Origin: Nostoc sp. GT001
GTDB taxonomy: Bacteria > Cyanobacteriota > Cyanobacteriia > Cyanobacteriales > Nostocaceae
Reading direction: 5' to 3'
Assembly: GCF_030382115.1 (NCBI RefSeq)
Contig: NZ_JAUDRJ010000003.1
Span: 1,052,696-1,077,572 of the forward strand
DNA length: 24,877 nucleotides
This document shows, piece after piece, positions 14,849 through 22,501 of the stretch (position 1 is its first letter; the number at the start of each line of letters is the position of its first letter). A program made the translations under genes and the position numbers. The notes beneath the pieces were generated by a model, which did not search any database, was not told where the DNA came from, and was given only the letters and a program-made list of their open reading frames with translations.

Positions 14849-15955
14849 ATGAGAATTTTTGTTCCAGGCCGTCTTTGTTTGTTCGGAGAACACAGCGATT
14901 GGGCAGGAGAATATCGCAGTGTCAATCCTCTTATCGAAAAGGGCTACACCTTAATTGTTGGTACTAATCAAGGAATTTATGCCTCGGTCAAACCTAATTC
15001 TACTGAATTAATTATTCGCACTTCTCTCAATGATGGCAGGAGTTATGAACCGTTGATATTACCTATGGAATCTAATACCCTGAAACGCATAGCGGCAAAG
15101 GGTGGTTTTTTTAGTTATGCTGCTGGTACAGCATATCAAATTCTGACTCACTATAATGTTGGTGGCGGACTTGAGGTTGATAATTATCTAACCGACTTAC
15201 CTATCCAAAAGGGATTATCTTCGAGTGCTGCCTTTTGCGTTTTGATTGCTCGGTCTTTTAATCGTGTGTATGACTTGAAGATGACAATTCGTTCAGAAAT
15301 GGAGTTTGCCTATCTAGGAGAAAGAACTACTCCTAGCCTTTGTGGCCGTATGGATCAGGCTTGTGCATATGGAAATCGCCCAATATTGATGATATTTGAT
15401 GGTGAAAAAATCGACCTACTCGAATTGAAAGTGAGTGAAGATTTGTTTTTTGTGATTGTCGATCTCGGCGGTACCAAAAACACACAAGAAATACTAAGAC
15501 GATTGAATCAGTGTTATCCTTTTGCTACTAATTCAATAGAGCAAAATGTTCAAAAATATTTTGGTTCTATTAGCTCTGAAATTACCCAGGCAGCAGTTGA
15601 AGCAATACAACTCGGAGATGCCCAACTTCTTGGAGCTTTAATGACAAAAGCTCAAGCGGAATTTGATCTACACGTAGTTCCAGCTTGTCCTGAGCAATTA
15701 ACTGCACAAAAGCTACATTTGCTTCTCCATCACGAGCCACTTAAACCTTATATCTTCGGAGGAAAAGGCGTAGGTTCTCAGGGGGATGGCACTGCACAAC
15801 TGATTGTTAAAAATCAAGATAGTCAAAGAAAAGCTATCGAAATTATTAAGCGTGATTTTCCTCAAATGCAAGCGTTACAGTTAACTATTTCAAGACTACC
15901 AACTCCTATGATTGACTTAGCTGAGGACGAAAAGCAGCATGGGGATGTTTGTTAA
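14849..15955 (+). CDS. GHMP-family sugar kinase, galactokinase-like
   Basis: The 368-residue cytoplasmic protein has the three GHMP-kinase motifs. Motif 1 is GRLCLFGEHSDWAG at 7-20 (galactokinases have GEHTDYNG here). Motif 2, the ATP loop, is PIQKGLSSSA at 118-127. Motif 3 is GGKGVGSQGDG at 304-314. GRMDQ at 166-170 supplies the likely catalytic Asp (D169), as in galactokinase GIMDQ. It should phosphorylate a free sugar or sugar acid with ATP. Galactose, glucuronate or a heptose are possible, and the differences in motif 1 argue against simply calling it galK. AGGAAA lies about 10 bases before the ATG at 14849. No sugar-nucleotide pathway gene is next to it. A repeat follows the stop. Confidence 0.8.
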   Translation: MRIFVPGRLCLFGEHSDWAGEYRSVNPLIEKGYTLIVGTNQGIYASVKPNSTELIIRTSLNDGRSYEPLILPMESNTLKRIAAKGGFFSYAAGTAYQILTHYNVGGGLEVDNYLTDLPIQKGLSSSAAFCVLIARSFNRVYDLKMTIRSEMEFAYLGERTTPSLCGRMDQACAYGNRPILMIFDGEKIDLLELKVSEDLFFVIVDLGGTKNTQEILRRLNQCYPFATNSIEQNVQKYFGSISSEITQAAVEAIQLGDAQLLGALMTKAQAEFDLHVVPACPEQLTAQKLHLLLHHEPLKPYIFGGKGVGSQGDGTAQLIVKNQDSQRKAIEIIKRDFPQMQALQLTISRLPTPMIDLAEDEKQHGDVC

Positions 15956-15970
15956 AAGACCGTCCGCCTC

Positions 15971-16011
15971 TGCGACACGCTGCGCGTTGGCGGAAGCCTC
16001 TCATAGAGATG
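15971..16011. repeat. Dispersed repeat, inverted copy of the family at 13842
   Basis: CGTTGGCGGAAGCCTCTCAT (15985-16004) plus AGAGA is the inverse of TCTCTATGAGAGGCTTCCGC and continuation. It closely resembles TCTCTACGAGAGGCTGCGCC at 13842 and the sequence inside glpK at 11877. It is preceded by CGACACGCTGCG. It lies 15 bp after the GHMP kinase stop, in a spacer between convergent genes. Confidence 0.6.
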
Positions 16012-16191
16012 GATGGCGGTTCGATAAATTAAGCTTTTTAGAAATTTTTGTTTGCGTAAGTCCTGATAGTTAATGATGGGACTAAAAAATTAGTTTGATT
16101 TGCAATTCCTGTAACTGTAGAAACGCGATCGCTCCCCCAATTCTTAAAGAAAATCTTCTGCACCTCTGCCTCTTCCAATGCCCAATGCCCA

Positions 16192-17190
16192 TTATCTTGA
16201 TTTTTCTTTCAGTTCTTCAAGCAATTGAATTACATTATGCTCAAATGCTTTGTTTCGCTCTTGAACTGATTCAATTAACGGTTTATCAAAAAGATTAACG
16301 ACATATTTAGCTAGCTGAATCCCTAGGGGTCTTAAATGTCCGCCTGCTACAGTTTTACGAAAATCTTCAGGTGGCTTTTGTAGAGTATTAGTAAACCATT
16401 CACAGGTTGATTTAGCAATATTGTCTGATTTAAAACAGACTAAACCCATGATATTAAATAGCCCACTATCCTTAATTAAATACTGAGTTTCTTCAACAGT
16501 TGGTTTCACACCCCAACCAAGATTGTCGATGACATCCGCTAAAAATTGAGGACGAATTGCGCTCCCTGTGTCAGCAATAGCAGGTGCTAATAGGATAGAA
16601 ACCTGTCCTTTAATGAAGACACTATTAATGTTGATATCCTTATGCACATAAGTGTAAATTATTTTCTTAACTTCAGCACTTTTTCGCGTTAGTTCATTAA
16701 AGAGAATGTTAATGTCTGCAATCACGCTTTCTATCTGTGACTCATCGGAAGTTTTAGATAGTAGCTTCCGAATAAACTGTTCTCTCTCTTGAACATCTGG
16801 AGGTAGAGCAGTAAATCCTTCTAACAGCGAGATATATTTACAGCCAAGGCTATGTCCAATCCAAGAAAAGTTTTTATCATCTAGATAGGCTTCATAATCA
16901 TATCCTGCAACACTTGCCATTTTCACAAGCTCTGGCAAAATTTCATACTGTTCTCTCATGAGAAAACCAGCTTCTACATAATGGTTAAAAGTAAAATTAA
17001 ATGGCAAAAGAATGATCGTATATCCCTGCTCAAATAGAGATTGAAGCAGATAACGATAAAAAAGCATAGGGCCAAATGTACCAAAGAAAGCCCCAGCAAT
17101 AAATTGAATTACCCCTTTAGGCTTTGGATGTAGAGCAACCCAACTGTGAGAAACTGGTTTAAATCTCAGTTTTAGATTCATATTTACCAT
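16192..17190 (-). CDS. DUF1350 family protein, predicted alpha/beta hydrolase
   Basis: The 332-residue product matches the DUF1350 family of cyanobacteria and plastids: KGVIQFIAGAFFGTFGPMLF near 25-44, then a nucleophile elbow GHSLGCK at 112-118 with S114 as likely nucleophile. SILLAPAIADTG follows near 215, and AGGHLRPLG supplies a candidate catalytic His near the C-terminus. The fold is that of alpha/beta hydrolases; the substrate is unknown. No signal peptide is seen. Translation may start at ATG 17190 or three codons later at 17181 (MNLKLRF); neither has a clear Shine-Dalgarno sequence. The end is a short charged helix (LLEELKEKSR). It is divergent from the phospholipase-like gene, with a transposase remnant between them. 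Confidence 0.85.
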   Translation of the reverse strand: MVNMNLKLRFKPVSHSWVALHPKPKGVIQFIAGAFFGTFGPMLFYRYLLQSLFEQGYTIILLPFNFTFNHYVEAGFLMREQYEILPELVKMASVAGYDYEAYLDDKNFSWIGHSLGCKYISLLEGFTALPPDVQEREQFIRKLLSKTSDESQIESVIADINILFNELTRKSAEVKKIIYTYVHKDININSVFIKGQVSILLAPAIADTGSAIRPQFLADVIDNLGWGVKPTVEETQYLIKDSGLFNIMGLVCFKSDNIAKSTCEWFTNTLQKPPEDFRKTVAGGHLRPLGIQLAKYVVNLFDKPLIESVQERNKAFEHNVIQLLEELKEKSR

Positions 17191-17305
17191 AACTTGTTTG
17201 TAGGTATATGCTGAATCTCCAAACTGAAGTTGCTGCTTTTCGGATTATTCAAAAGATATTTTTACAAAACTGAGATGCTTCGGTGAACAAGCTGCGATCG
17301 CTTCG

Positions 17306-17431
17306 TTACTGTACAGCCGAAACTCTAAAGTCCTTAGTGATATCTGGCACTGGTTTACGATCATCTGTATCTGCTGGAGTTAATGAGAAAGCTAGTAATT
17401 CACCACAGTTACAAATTAATAATTTCTTAAT
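17306..17431 (-). pseudogene. Remnant of an IS982-like transposase
   Basis: On the minus strand this stretch reads KKLLICNCGELLAF, then SLTPADTDDRKPVPDITKD, followed by diverged residues and a stop at 17306-17308. The block GELLAF..L.P.NxDDRKPVP is characteristic of IS982-type DDE transposases (in intact ones it is followed by a GKLFGDKGY-like block, absent here). Both ends of the gene and any terminal repeats are missing, so this is an old scar. The family call is from memory; an IS4/IS5-type relative is possible. Confidence 0.6.
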
Positions 17432-17442
17432 AAATCGGATAG

Positions 17443-17470
17443 TTAAAAACACCTAATTATTTGATATGAT
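17443..17470 (+). promoter_or_regulatory. Candidate promoter for the phospholipase C-like gene
   Basis: TTAAAA (17443-17448), a 16-base spacer and TATGAT (17465-17470) form a plausible sigma-70-type pair. A start near 17477 would give a leader of about 30 nt before ATG 17507. The -35 is weak, so this is tentative. Confidence 0.3.
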
Positions 17471-17506
17471 TCACTTCCATATCTACCGAAATAAGTAGTA
17501 ATAAAT

Positions 17507-19231
17507 ATGACAATAACTAAATACGTAATCTCTTTAAGTAAGAGATATTTACGATTAGCGATCGCTGCAAGTTTCCTGGGAATGTTAGCTTGTCCACAGG
17601 CTGCTTTGGCGTGGAAGCCAACTACCCATGTTTACCTCGGTCAACAGGCACTCAATGATGCCCTTGATGATGGCAAAGTCACTATTTATCGTGTTGACTA
17701 TCAAAATGGAAAAGTTCTCTCCAAACTAGGAGACTATCCGGTTGATCCTACAATTCTGGCTGCACTGAAGGCGTACCCAGCACAATACCGTGCAGGCATA
17801 TTAGGCCCGGATGCATACCCAGATATCCTCACTGGTCAGCAGGTGATTCACCCATCTCCAAACGACACAGGAATAGCTGGTGGATCTGGCACGTGGCTAA
17901 AATATCTATGGAACCTTAGTAATACTCCAGGTAACAATACACCACAGAAAAAAGCATTTGTGACTGGTTATCTCACCCATGCAGCGGGAGATATGTATGG
18001 TCACACATTCATCAATAACTTTAGTGGTGGTCATTTTGTAATTGCACCACCAGGAAATGCAATTAAACACATTCTTGTAGAAGGATATGTTGATAAGCGC
18101 TTGAATAAGCAAGAACTCAACGCTAATTTTTTCAACGCTAGTATTACCGGAGTTGAAGACTTCATCTATGACAACATGATCGATGCCAAACCTGGTTCAT
18201 ATCTAGACACAATACTTTTGAAACCAGGAGGCGGCGGAACTGAGTTATCCATACCACGCATTTACTCTACCTTGAGAGCAAAGTTGCAACGCGATATCGA
18301 TGCTTATTATGCTGCGAAGTCAGACTATGACCGACGCTATGACGATAAAGTTCGCAAAGCCAAAGCCTGCAAAGCCCTAGATTTTTCTTGTAGTGCCACA
18401 AAACTATATGCTGAAGCAGCAGCAATTCAGGTACAAAAAGGTGCTTATGTGACTGCTAATGGTTTAACAGTAACTTACAAAGAATATTGGCGTGAAGATA
18501 TCAACAGTGGTTTGAAAGCATGGTCTCAAGTTAGTGACCAAGTTGCTAAGGCGCTGTTTTTTAACCCCGATCGCAAAGCGAAAGTAGAAGAAGCTAAAAC
18601 TATTCTGCAAAATTACGTCAACAATCACTTGATATCAATGTCTGGCGCACCAGATGCTGTGGGACAGTTTGCGGCATTAGCTAGCAAACTTAGTAGCATT
18701 ATTGGTGATGTTCTGGGTCCATTAGCTGCCCCTATCAAACAACTGAAAGCTAATATTTATGATGCCATTGTCAAGAGTGCCACTGGTATGAGTATAGATG
18801 AGCTAAAAGCATATTTAGAAAACCCAGAAAGGTATTTTGATCAGGTGTTTTCTCAAGGTGCTGGAGAAAATGTGAACTTGCAAACATTCAACAAAAAATA
18901 TCTGCGGATTAACGATTCAGGTTACACCAATCCTTCAGAATCGTTTGACTACCAACAATTTCCTGCTGCTTATAATACGGCGACAATCAGCAAGCTAATA
19001 CTAGTCACTAAAGATGGTGTGAATCAGCTATTGACAGATTTAGGGAGTAGTTCCCGGCTGAATGAGTCAAACATTATGTTGGGCTTTATCCAGACTCTCG
19101 ATGGTGATAATGAGTGGAGAGGGGGAAGAGAAGCACCTACACATCCCCAACAAAAAATGGTTGTGGCTGAGAACTGCCAAGCCTACAAGCAGATTTTTAT
19201 GCTCCAACCTGGCGAACAGCCTTGTCAATAA
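17507..19231 (+). CDS. Exported zinc-dependent phospholipase C-like protein
   Basis: The 574-residue protein has a signal peptide with likely cleavage after ALA (33-35), which leaves Trp36 as the first mature residue. In bacterial zinc phospholipases C the mature N-terminal Trp ligates zinc. The other ligands can be matched: H41, D102 (GPDAYPD), H115, H158-xxx-D162-xxx-H166 in GYLTHAAGDMYGHTF, and H188-xxx-E192 in HILVEG. It should hydrolyse phospholipid or a related phosphoester outside the cytoplasm. The roughly 350 C-terminal residues are longer than the classical enzyme (about 245 mature) and contain helical segments and a Cys pair near 287-295. A hydrophobic helical stretch near 400-425 could contact membranes. 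The start at ATG 17507 is supported by the signal peptide. It is transcribed alone and convergent with the surface operon. Confidence 0.8.
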   Translation: MTITKYVISLSKRYLRLAIAASFLGMLACPQAALAWKPTTHVYLGQQALNDALDDGKVTIYRVDYQNGKVLSKLGDYPVDPTILAALKAYPAQYRAGILGPDAYPDILTGQQVIHPSPNDTGIAGGSGTWLKYLWNLSNTPGNNTPQKKAFVTGYLTHAAGDMYGHTFINNFSGGHFVIAPPGNAIKHILVEGYVDKRLNKQELNANFFNASITGVEDFIYDNMIDAKPGSYLDTILLKPGGGGTELSIPRIYSTLRAKLQRDIDAYYAAKSDYDRRYDDKVRKAKACKALDFSCSATKLYAEAAAIQVQKGAYVTANGLTVTYKEYWREDINSGLKAWSQVSDQVAKALFFNPDRKAKVEEAKTILQNYVNNHLISMSGAPDAVGQFAALASKLSSIIGDVLGPLAAPIKQLKANIYDAIVKSATGMSIDELKAYLENPERYFDQVFSQGAGENVNLQTFNKKYLRINDSGYTNPSESFDYQQFPAAYNTATISKLILVTKDGVNQLLTDLGSSSRLNESNIMLGFIQTLDGDNEWRGGREAPTHPQQKMVVAENCQAYKQIFMLQPGEQPCQ

Positions 19232-19265
19232 GGTGTTCTCCGCTAAAACCCTGATATGGTGGGCC

Positions 19266-19283
19266 TGAGCGATAAATCGCTCA
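19266..19283. repeat. Hairpin repeat TGAGCGAT-AA-ATCGCTCA
   Basis: An 8-bp perfect stem with a 2-base loop, followed by CTACAAA, related to the hairpin at 3593-3612. It lies between the convergent ends of the phospholipase-like gene and the 988-residue surface protein. It could fold in both transcripts, though there are no flanking T-runs. Confidence 0.6.
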
Positions 19284-19343
19284 CTACAAACTAGGAGTTT
19301 ATTTTATATTTAATTATGTCTACTTACTTAGCTGTGGTTAAAA

Positions 19344-22310
19344 CTATTTCACCTTAGCGCGGAAGCGGACAAAACCATAAGAATTCGCTGGTGTGCCAGA
19401 TCCAGTAGCTGCGGGTAGATTGGGAAAACTGGGGACTGTAATATTGACCACTACTGCCCCATTGGTGTTAGTACCGCAGTATGATGGTGTACCTGAGTCA
19501 TTAGCTGTATAAAAATACCCGCGATCGCTATCTCCTACATTACTCAGATAAAGCGTTGGTGTAGTGGAACCAATAGCCAAGGCAATTCCTCGATCTGCTC
19601 CTGGTAAGCCACCATCATTAGGAGTCATGCCATTAAAAGTAGTGGGAATAAAATTAACATTAGTTGGAACTAAGTCACAGAATTTCACATTAGTTGCATT
19701 ACCAAGACCATTGGAAAGAAAATAGATAGTGTATTCCAATTCATCTCCCGGTTTGACAGTGCCAGCATTAATTAATCCTCGCAAGTAGCCAGCAGGCCAT
19801 TTAGGATCGCTATCATCAGTAGCATATGGTTCTGGTACATAGTTACTGGCATTAGTAGCAACGTCACTGCGACCATCCACAATATCAGTTAAATCTTGGT
19901 TATTGAGGCGGGTGATGCGTTTAATTAACAAAAGCTTTGCATTCACAGCAGTAGCACCGTTATTGCTTTCGCCGACGCTGGTAACACGACTACCTGTAGT
20001 ATCAGTGTCTCTAGTTGGTAGATAGTTTGAACAACGTGTGCTGGCGTTATTACTAGTAGTTGCTTCCCAGCAAGCACTAGCATTTGTATCCTGCCCATTG
20101 GGAGTTAAGCTGATAGATTGTCCAGTAGTAGCCCCAACGAGAGAAGACTGATAAGTATTTTCCCAAAGATTGAGAACACTCGCAGGAGGTGTATTAATTT
20201 CATTACCACTGCCATAAGCGATATAATCAATAATTTTATTCTGGCTATCGTACAACCAGATATCATCACCCAAGTTGTTGAGTTTGGGAGTTTGTCCCAA
20301 CCAAGCCTGGAAAGCTGCTGCTGTGGCTTGATGATTGGCGTTGTTATTCCCAATCCAAATTACAGCATATTGGCCTGCTTGTAAGGTTGTGCCGTTAGGA
20401 AATGTATAAGTAAAGCCGTTAGTACTATCATTATCATTAGCAGTCAGGTGTCCATCTGCTAACTTCAAACCACTCAAATCTACAGTTGATGTAGATGGAT
20501 TATAAAGTTCAATAAATTCATCGTTAGTGTTAGTAGCAGTACCCGTTTCGTTGTACAAAACTTCATTAATGATGACTTTGCCAACAGTTGCTGAAACTAT
20601 ATCAATGATGTTTAATGGGGTTGGTTGAGTTTGACCAGGATAATAAGTCCACAAATCCAACCCTTTGGTATCTCCAAAAGAGCCATTGCATGATGTACCA
20701 GCATTACCAGCGTTACCATTCTGACCAAATTTCCGGTCATTGCTGGCGGTGTCAAAGCCGTTAATTGGGTCACTGAAAGCTGGGTTTGGTGGATTAATAC
20801 CACAGAGTACTTGACCAGCCGTACCAATTTGAGTTCCACCGATGGTTTTATAACTGCGATCGTCGTAAAATCCTCTACTATTACCTATAGGATTAGCGGC
20901 ATTCAGCATTGTAATAGTAGGGCCACCAGTAAAATTGTTTTCCGCATCCAGTAAGGGAAAGTGATATTCCCCTCCAAAAGTTCTGACACTAACTTTGTAA
21001 TTACTACCAACCGGAAAAAAATTGCCACTGTTATCCTTACCATTCCAATTAACTGCTTGCTGTCCTGTTGTGGTCATAATCCCTCGCAAAAGACGGTTTT
21101 GAGAGTTGGTAGGATCAAAATTGCTGCCGTCTCGGCTGATAACCAGTTCGTAAGTACCTGTAACATTGCTGTCAAAGTTCAAAGTACCGCCTGTACCAAA
21201 TGAACTGTTATTTCCCACAACAGTGCCGTTGAATTGTAAATTACTAACAGCAGGAATAATTGGGCTAAGGGGAATACCAGTTCCCTCTAAAGTGCCGTCT
21301 CGTTTGTAACGTTCAACAAATGGAAGCACGTTGGTGTCGATGGAGTTCAAAAAAGTAGCATATTGGGGACGAGCCAAGCTAACACCACCTTGGGGATTTG
21401 CTAGCTGACTATCCGCCCCTAGTATGTCGTGATAGAGAGGCGATATCCCGTCACTATCAAAAAAGCCAGTTTGATTACCATAGAGAACGAATCCGTTAGG
21501 ATCTGTGCCTCTGAGTTCTACTTTATATCGGAAACCATCTGTGGTGACTGGATAAACTGGGAAGTTGAGATATCGACCGTTATTGCCAGTAAAAAGAGCG
21601 AGATAATAGCTGAATAACCGCCCGTTCAAGTCAGTTGTTGAAGTTTGATCGCTGCTACGTACCGTTACATCCCAAGCTGCTACACTAGTTTTTTGTTGAT
21701 CGTTAAAGTTGTTACCACTACTCAAATCAATTTCACCAGTAGGAGTGGCATTAGTAGAAGAGTTACCCCCATCAGGCCCGTAGAAAACGATGTCATAAAC
21801 TCCAGTTGATGGAGCTTGGTAGTAGCAGGGAATATAGCCATTGGGATTACCTCCGCCAGAAATAGCACGTGGGCCATTTAACTCCTGTTGGCGAGTTGAG
21901 ATGAAGCCCCGCCCAGGTTGAGAAGTACACACAAAATCTGGTGTGCCGGGAACAGTTTCACTGCCAATACTCCCACCGACACGACCGGGGTTGTAAACAC
22001 GGACATTACCATTATTTACCCCAACTGCGCTGGAGCCTAAAAGAATATACTCATCTTTATTGGCATAGACTTTTAGTAAAGTTCGTCGCAGCACAAGACC
22101 GCCATAAGTATCAGTACGCCACTCTAAGTTAGCTCTGCTACTGCCAACTGAGGCACTATTGGGATAAAGGGTACGACTACCTTCAGCCTGAGCAGATGGT
22201 ATTCCAAAATTCAGGTAGCACAGTAATAGAGCAAGGCCACTTAGTAGTTTTTTATAACGGTTGGGCTGGTTGTTATTGACCGCTAAAAGATGTTTTAAAA
22301 GTAGGCTCAT
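19344..22310 (-). CDS. Large exported surface protein with lamin-tail and DUF11-type domains
   Basis: The 988-residue protein has a long N-terminus with a signal peptide (cleavage probably after SAQA, about 42). The first 370 residues show no known domain (Gly/Asn/Ser-rich). Residues about 380-445 resemble an FlgD-like Ig fold (NWNGKDNSGNFFPVGSNYKV). Residues about 575-720 are a lamin-tail domain: VIINEVLYNE, DEFIELYNPS, VDLSGLKLAD, QYAVIWIGNN. Residues about 830-988 are DUF11-like (VKPGDELEYTIYFLSNGLGN, then FCDLVPTNVNFIP). Such proteins are exported or cell-surface adhesion-type proteins; enzymatic activity is not expected. Its ATG overlaps the stop of the 63-residue ORF by 4 bp (ATGA). AGGAG about 14 bases upstream is a distant ribosome site, so translational coupling is likely. 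It is the last gene of the operon. Confidence 0.8.
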   Translation of the reverse strand: MSLLLKHLLAVNNNQPNRYKKLLSGLALLLCYLNFGIPSAQAEGSRTLYPNSASVGSSRANLEWRTDTYGGLVLRRTLLKVYANKDEYILLGSSAVGVNNGNVRVYNPGRVGGSIGSETVPGTPDFVCTSQPGRGFISTRQQELNGPRAISGGGNPNGYIPCYYQAPSTGVYDIVFYGPDGGNSSTNATPTGEIDLSSGNNFNDQQKTSVAAWDVTVRSSDQTSTTDLNGRLFSYYLALFTGNNGRYLNFPVYPVTTDGFRYKVELRGTDPNGFVLYGNQTGFFDSDGISPLYHDILGADSQLANPQGGVSLARPQYATFLNSIDTNVLPFVERYKRDGTLEGTGIPLSPIIPAVSNLQFNGTVVGNNSSFGTGGTLNFDSNVTGTYELVISRDGSNFDPTNSQNRLLRGIMTTTGQQAVNWNGKDNSGNFFPVGSNYKVSVRTFGGEYHFPLLDAENNFTGGPTITMLNAANPIGNSRGFYDDRSYKTIGGTQIGTAGQVLCGINPPNPAFSDPINGFDTASNDRKFGQNGNAGNAGTSCNGSFGDTKGLDLWTYYPGQTQPTPLNIIDIVSATVGKVIINEVLYNETGTATNTNDEFIELYNPSTSTVDLSGLKLADGHLTANDNDSTNGFTYTFPNGTTLQAGQYAVIWIGNNNANHQATAAAFQAWLGQTPKLNNLGDDIWLYDSQNKIIDYIAYGSGNEINTPPASVLNLWENTYQSSLVGATTGQSISLTPNGQDTNASACWEATTSNNASTRCSNYLPTRDTDTTGSRVTSVGESNNGATAVNAKLLLIKRITRLNNQDLTDIVDGRSDVATNASNYVPEPYATDDSDPKWPAGYLRGLINAGTVKPGDELEYTIYFLSNGLGNATNVKFCDLVPTNVNFIPTTFNGMTPNDGGLPGADRGIALAIGSTTPTLYLSNVGDSDRGYFYTANDSGTPSYCGTNTNGAVVVNITVPSFPNLPAATGSGTPANSYGFVRFRAKVK

Positions 22311-22498
22311 TGATACTTCACTAGCTCCTGATTTGAAGTGGATGACAATGGCACTACCGCATTGATGGGATGTTCAGAGATTCCATACTGAGGATTAATA
22401 GCGCCTTCTCCGTCTATTAGGTTGCCCAATGTGTACGATAATCTACCATTTAGATTCGCTGCTGCGATCACTGTTAAACTTTTAAATAAAGATTTCAT
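22307..22498 (-). CDS. Small 63-residue protein between two surface-protein genes
   Basis: This short frame starts 3 bp after the beta-barrel stop (TAAGCAATG) and its TGA overlaps the ATG of the next gene. AGGA lies about 9 bases before the ATG. This tight spacing on both sides supports translation. The N-terminus is basic then hydrophobic (MKSLFKSLTVIAAAN), like the start of a signal peptide but too short for a standard one. The rest contains NLNGRLSYTLGNLIDGEGA and EHPINAVVPLSS. I do not recognise it. One reading is a larger exported protein that lost its middle, joining the first part of a signal peptide to a C-terminal piece; another is a genuine small accessory or coupling peptide. Confidence 0.5.
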   Translation of the reverse strand: MKSLFKSLTVIAAANLNGRLSYTLGNLIDGEGAINPQYGISEHPINAVVPLSSTSNQELVKYQ

Positions 22499-22501
22499 TG
22501 C

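Larger units (their letters stand above)
17191..17506. other. 316-bp divergent spacer holding a transposase remnant and a candidate promoter
   Basis: The middle of the spacer is a degraded transposase fragment on the minus strand (see separate entry). The right 70 bp is A+T-rich and carries a possible promoter for the phospholipase-like gene. A HIP1 octamer lies at 17294-17301. Nothing else could be supported. Confidence 0.6.

Noticed and set aside
16095..16298. Open frame of 67 codons on the plus strand
   Set aside because: Runs into the 3' end of the DUF1350 gene on the other strand and over spacer repeats (CCCAATGCCCA); no coding features.
20105..21617. Several short frames on both strands within the 988-residue gene
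   Set aside because: They lack ribosome sites and protein features and are explained as shadows of the long surface-protein frame.
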